Source: Streptomyces sp. Ag109_O5-1 (GTDB lineage Bacteria; Actinomycetota; Actinomycetes; Streptomycetales; Streptomycetaceae). Taken from it: a stretch of DNA of 64,000 nucleotides. Positions 61,933 to 64,000 of this stretch are shown here, in pieces. Under the pieces are notes generated by a model. It saw nothing but the letters and a program-made list of their open reading frames with translations, was not told where the DNA came from and ran no database searches. The position numbers and the translations under genes were made by a program. The stretch lies in contig NZ_RKQF01000001.1 of NCBI RefSeq assembly GCF_003814875.1, forward strand, positions 6,944,001-7,008,000. Reading direction: 5' to 3'. The number at the start of each line of letters is the position of its first letter. Within the stretch, counting starts at the first letter, position 1.

Positions 61933-62194
61933 ACGTCCAGACCGTGGATACGACGACCCGTGCGGACGCGCTCCTCCCCGGCGCAGCCCGCCGACAACCG
62001 GCCCAGGAGCGGCGAGGTCCCTCGTTACTCGCCGCGCCGACGGGCCGTCGGGGCACCCTGAGCCGCCCCGCCGTCCCCGGGAGGCGGGGCTTCCCCGGCC
62101 CCGTCTCCCACCCCGCCCCCCACGGCACCCCCGTCCCCACCCCCACCCCCGCCCACCCCACACTCCGGGCGATACGCGTGCATAGGAGCCCGCG
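61933..62194. other. fruK-fruA spacer
   Basis: An ATG at 61929 overlaps the fruK stop and opens an 89-codon frame here, but its Pro/Arg/His-rich composition looks like non-coding GC-rich DNA. I treat the stretch as a long spacer. An AGGAG site precedes the fruA start. Confidence 0.5.
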
Positions 62195-64000
62195 ATGAGC
62201 GACATGATCACCGCGGACCTGGTCGATCTCGACCTGTCCGCCGACTCCAAAGAAGCGGCGGCGCGCGCCCTCGCCGAGCGCATGGTGGCCCTGGGCCGGG
62301 TGACCGACCTGGACGGCTTCCTCGCCGACGTGGCCGCCCGCGAAGCCCAGATGCCCACCGGCCTCGACGGCGGCATCGGCATCCCGCACTGCCGCAGCGC
62401 CCATGTCACCGAGCCGACGCTTGCCTTCGGGCGCAGCGCCGCCGGCGTCGACTTCGGCGCGGCCGACGGCCCCGCCGACCTCATCTTCCTGATCGCGGCT
62501 CCCGCCGGCGCCGACGACGCCCACCTCACGATCCTCTCCTCGCTGGCCCGCCAGCTGATGAACAGCGAGTTCACGGACGCGCTGCGGTCGGTGGGCGACG
62601 CGGAGACGGCGGCGGCGCTGATCCGCGGCGACGAGAAGCCTGCGACCCCTGCGGCCGAGGGCACCGCGAGCGCCTCCCAGAACACCGCTGCGGCGCCGGC
62701 GGCGGCCTCCGCCGGCACCGCAGCGGCCAGCACGAGCACGGGCGCGGGTTCGGACACGGGTTCGGGTGCGGGCTCGGAGGCGGGCGAGCGCCCCTTCCGT
62801 ATCGTCGCCGTCACCTCCTGCCCGACCGGCATCGCCCACACCTACATGGCGGCCGAGTCCCTGGAGAACGCGGGCCGCGAGGCGGGCGTCGAACTCGTCG
62901 TCGAGACGCAGGGCTCGGCCGGCTTCACCCGGCTCGACCCCGAGGTCATCGCGGCGGCGGACGGCGTGATCTTCGCGCACGACGTCCCGGTGCGCGAGAA
63001 GGACCGCTTCGCCGGCAAGCCCACCATCGACGTCGGCGTGAAGGCGGGCATCAACCGTCCCGCCGAGCTGATCGGCGAGGTCCGCGAGCGGGCGGCCCGC
63101 GGTGAGGTCACCTCCGGTTCCGCGCCGTCCACGCCGGTCGAACGCGCCGGTGACGCCGGCGAGGGCTACGGCACCAAGCTGCGCAAGTGGCTGATGTCCG
63201 GCGTGAGCTACATGGTTCCGTTCGTCGCGGCCGGCGGTCTGCTGATCGCCCTCGGCTTCGCCATCGGCGGCTACAAGGTCAACAAGGCGCCGTCGGTCAT
63301 GGACCACTTCGTGTGGACCCAGGGCGACAGCTGGGCCGCGCTGCTCTTCCAGATCGGTGTCGTCTCCTTCGGCTTCCTGGTCCCGGTCCTCGCGGGCTAC
63401 ATCGCCTACGGCATGGCGGACCGCCCCGGTCTGGTCCCCGGTTTCGTGGGCGGCATGATCGCGTCCACCATCAACGCGGGCTTCCTCGGCGGCCTGGTCG
63501 CCGGTCTGCTGGCCGGTGGCGTGGTGATGGGGATCCAGAAGATCAACATCCCTACGGCGCTGCGCGGCATCATGCCGGTGGTGGTGATCCCGCTGATCTC
63601 CTCGGCGATCGTCGGGTTCCTGATGTTCGTCGTGGTCGGCAAGCCCATTGCCTCCGCCCAGAAGGGCATGACCGACTGGCTGAACGGCCTCTCCGGCTCC
63701 AACGCCATCCTGCTCGGCGCCCTGCTCGGCCTGATGATGTGCTTCGACCTCGGCGGCCCGGTCAACAAGGTCGCGTACACCTTCGCCACCGCCGGTATCG
63801 CGGTCTCCAACCCCAGTGACTCCGCGATGAAGATCATGGCGGCGGTCATGGCGGCCGGCATGGTCCCGCCGCTGGCGATGGCCCTCGCGACCACCGTGCG
63901 CGGCAAGCTCTTCACCCAGACCGAGCGCGAGAACGGCAAGGCCGCCTGGGTGCTGGGCGCCTCCTTCATCTCCGAGGGCGCCATCCCGTTCGCCGCGGCC
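62195..64000 (+). CDS. fruA: fructose PTS permease EIIABC (3' end outside window)
   Basis: The frame is open for 602 codons to the window edge. It contains an EIIA domain (about 1-150) with His65 in GIGIPHCRSAH as phosphorylation site. An Ala/Ser/Gly-rich linker (about 152-198) follows, then an EIIB domain with Cys209 in VAVTSCPTGIAHTYMAAES. An EIIC membrane domain starts at about 335 (WLMSGVSYMVPFVAAGGLLI...). It takes up fructose as fructose-1-phosphate, the substrate of the fruK product. The ATG has an AGGAG site. The end of EIIC is cut off. Confidence 0.95.
   Translation, partial: MSDMITADLVDLDLSADSKEAAARALAERMVALGRVTDLDGFLADVAAREAQMPTGLDGGIGIPHCRSAHVTEPTLAFGRSAAGVDFGAADGPADLIFLIAAPAGADDAHLTILSSLARQLMNSEFTDALRSVGDAETAAALIRGDEKPATPAAEGTASASQNTAAAPAAASAGTAAASTSTGAGSDTGSGAGSEAGERPFRIVAVTSCPTGIAHTYMAAESLENAGREAGVELVVETQGSAGFTRLDPEVIAAADGVIFAHDVPVREKDRFAGKPTIDVGVKAGINRPAELIGEVRERAARGEVTSGSAPSTPVERAGDAGEGYGTKLRKWLMSGVSYMVPFVAAGGLLIALGFAIGGYKVNKAPSVMDHFVWTQGDSWAALLFQIGVVSFGFLVPVLAGYIAYGMADRPGLVPGFVGGMIASTINAGFLGGLVAGLLAGGVVMGIQKINIPTALRGIMPVVVIPLISSAIVGFLMFVVVGKPIASAQKGMTDWLNGLSGSNAILLGALLGLMMCFDLGGPVNKVAYTFATAGIAVSNPSDSAMKIMAAVMAAGMVPPLAMALATTVRGKLFTQTERENGKAAWVLGASFISEGAIPFAAA

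Noticed and set aside
61929..62198. 89-codon frame overlapping the fruK stop with ATGA
   Set aside because: The Pro/Arg/His-rich composition has no domain or coding character. It is probably chance in GC-rich spacer.

Overview
This is high-GC actinobacterial DNA, almost certainly from a Streptomyces chromosome. Supporting signs are the very high third-position GC, frequent GTG starts, a single mce operon with two Mce-associated genes, a sortase-E type LAETG protein, an HrdD-type sigma factor beside a fructose PTS operon, and DevS-like GAF sensor proteins. No plasmid or phage structural genes and no rRNA are present. One intact tRNA, tRNA-Arg(CCT), lies on the minus strand at 45186..45258.

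Region 1 (1-5.2 kb) is a copper/metal block: a CopC-CopD fusion, two secreted type-1 copper (cupredoxin) proteins around a small YceI-like protein, and a ZIP-family metal transporter. The transporter is preceded by a DmdR/IdeR-type iron box but is broken by a frameshift. A decayed type I-E CRISPR repeat-spacer unit lies just beyond it.

Region 2 (5.56-45.2 kb) is the striking part. The 42-bp 3' part of the tRNA-Arg gene, from anticodon loop to 3' end, recurs five more times in direct orientation (5562, 9615, 19289, 21735, 28482) to the left of the intact gene. These copies cut the region into five slots. Two slots end in a decayed tyrosine integrase, then a strong hairpin terminator, then the repeat. 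I read this as successive insertions at one tRNA, now largely immobile. Slot 1 holds pseudogenes, a septum-formation-domain protein and a membrane protein. Slot 2 holds a DevS-like sensor lacking its phospho-acceptor His, a slipin, an MgtA-like P-type ATPase and many gene fragments. Slot 3 holds a Uma2 protein and an antitoxin/PIN-toxin pair whose toxin has a nonsense codon. Slot 4 holds a polysaccharide locus: a hyaluronan-synthase-like GT2, a UDP-glucose dehydrogenase and two GH26 hydrolases. Slot 5 holds a complete mce lipid-import operon with ATPase, permeases, MceA-F and two Mas proteins. Slot 5 also carries a membrane-spanning sigma factor, a lytic transglycosylase and a LAETG surface protein.

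Region 3 (45.2-64 kb) looks like ordinary chromosome: a CGNR regulator divergent from an alpha/beta hydrolase, a tandem double-IclR regulator, an M6-type metalloprotease, TetR-MFS and MarR-dioxygenase pairs, a GNAT, hrdD, another TetR, a WYL regulator divergent from an MFS exporter, and the fruR-fruK-fruA operon running off the right edge. From memory, the hrdD-to-fru order resembles the S. coelicolor chromosome, which supports calling this side core. Slot assignments and mobility are inference; the repeats, frameshifts and stop codons are read directly from the sequence.
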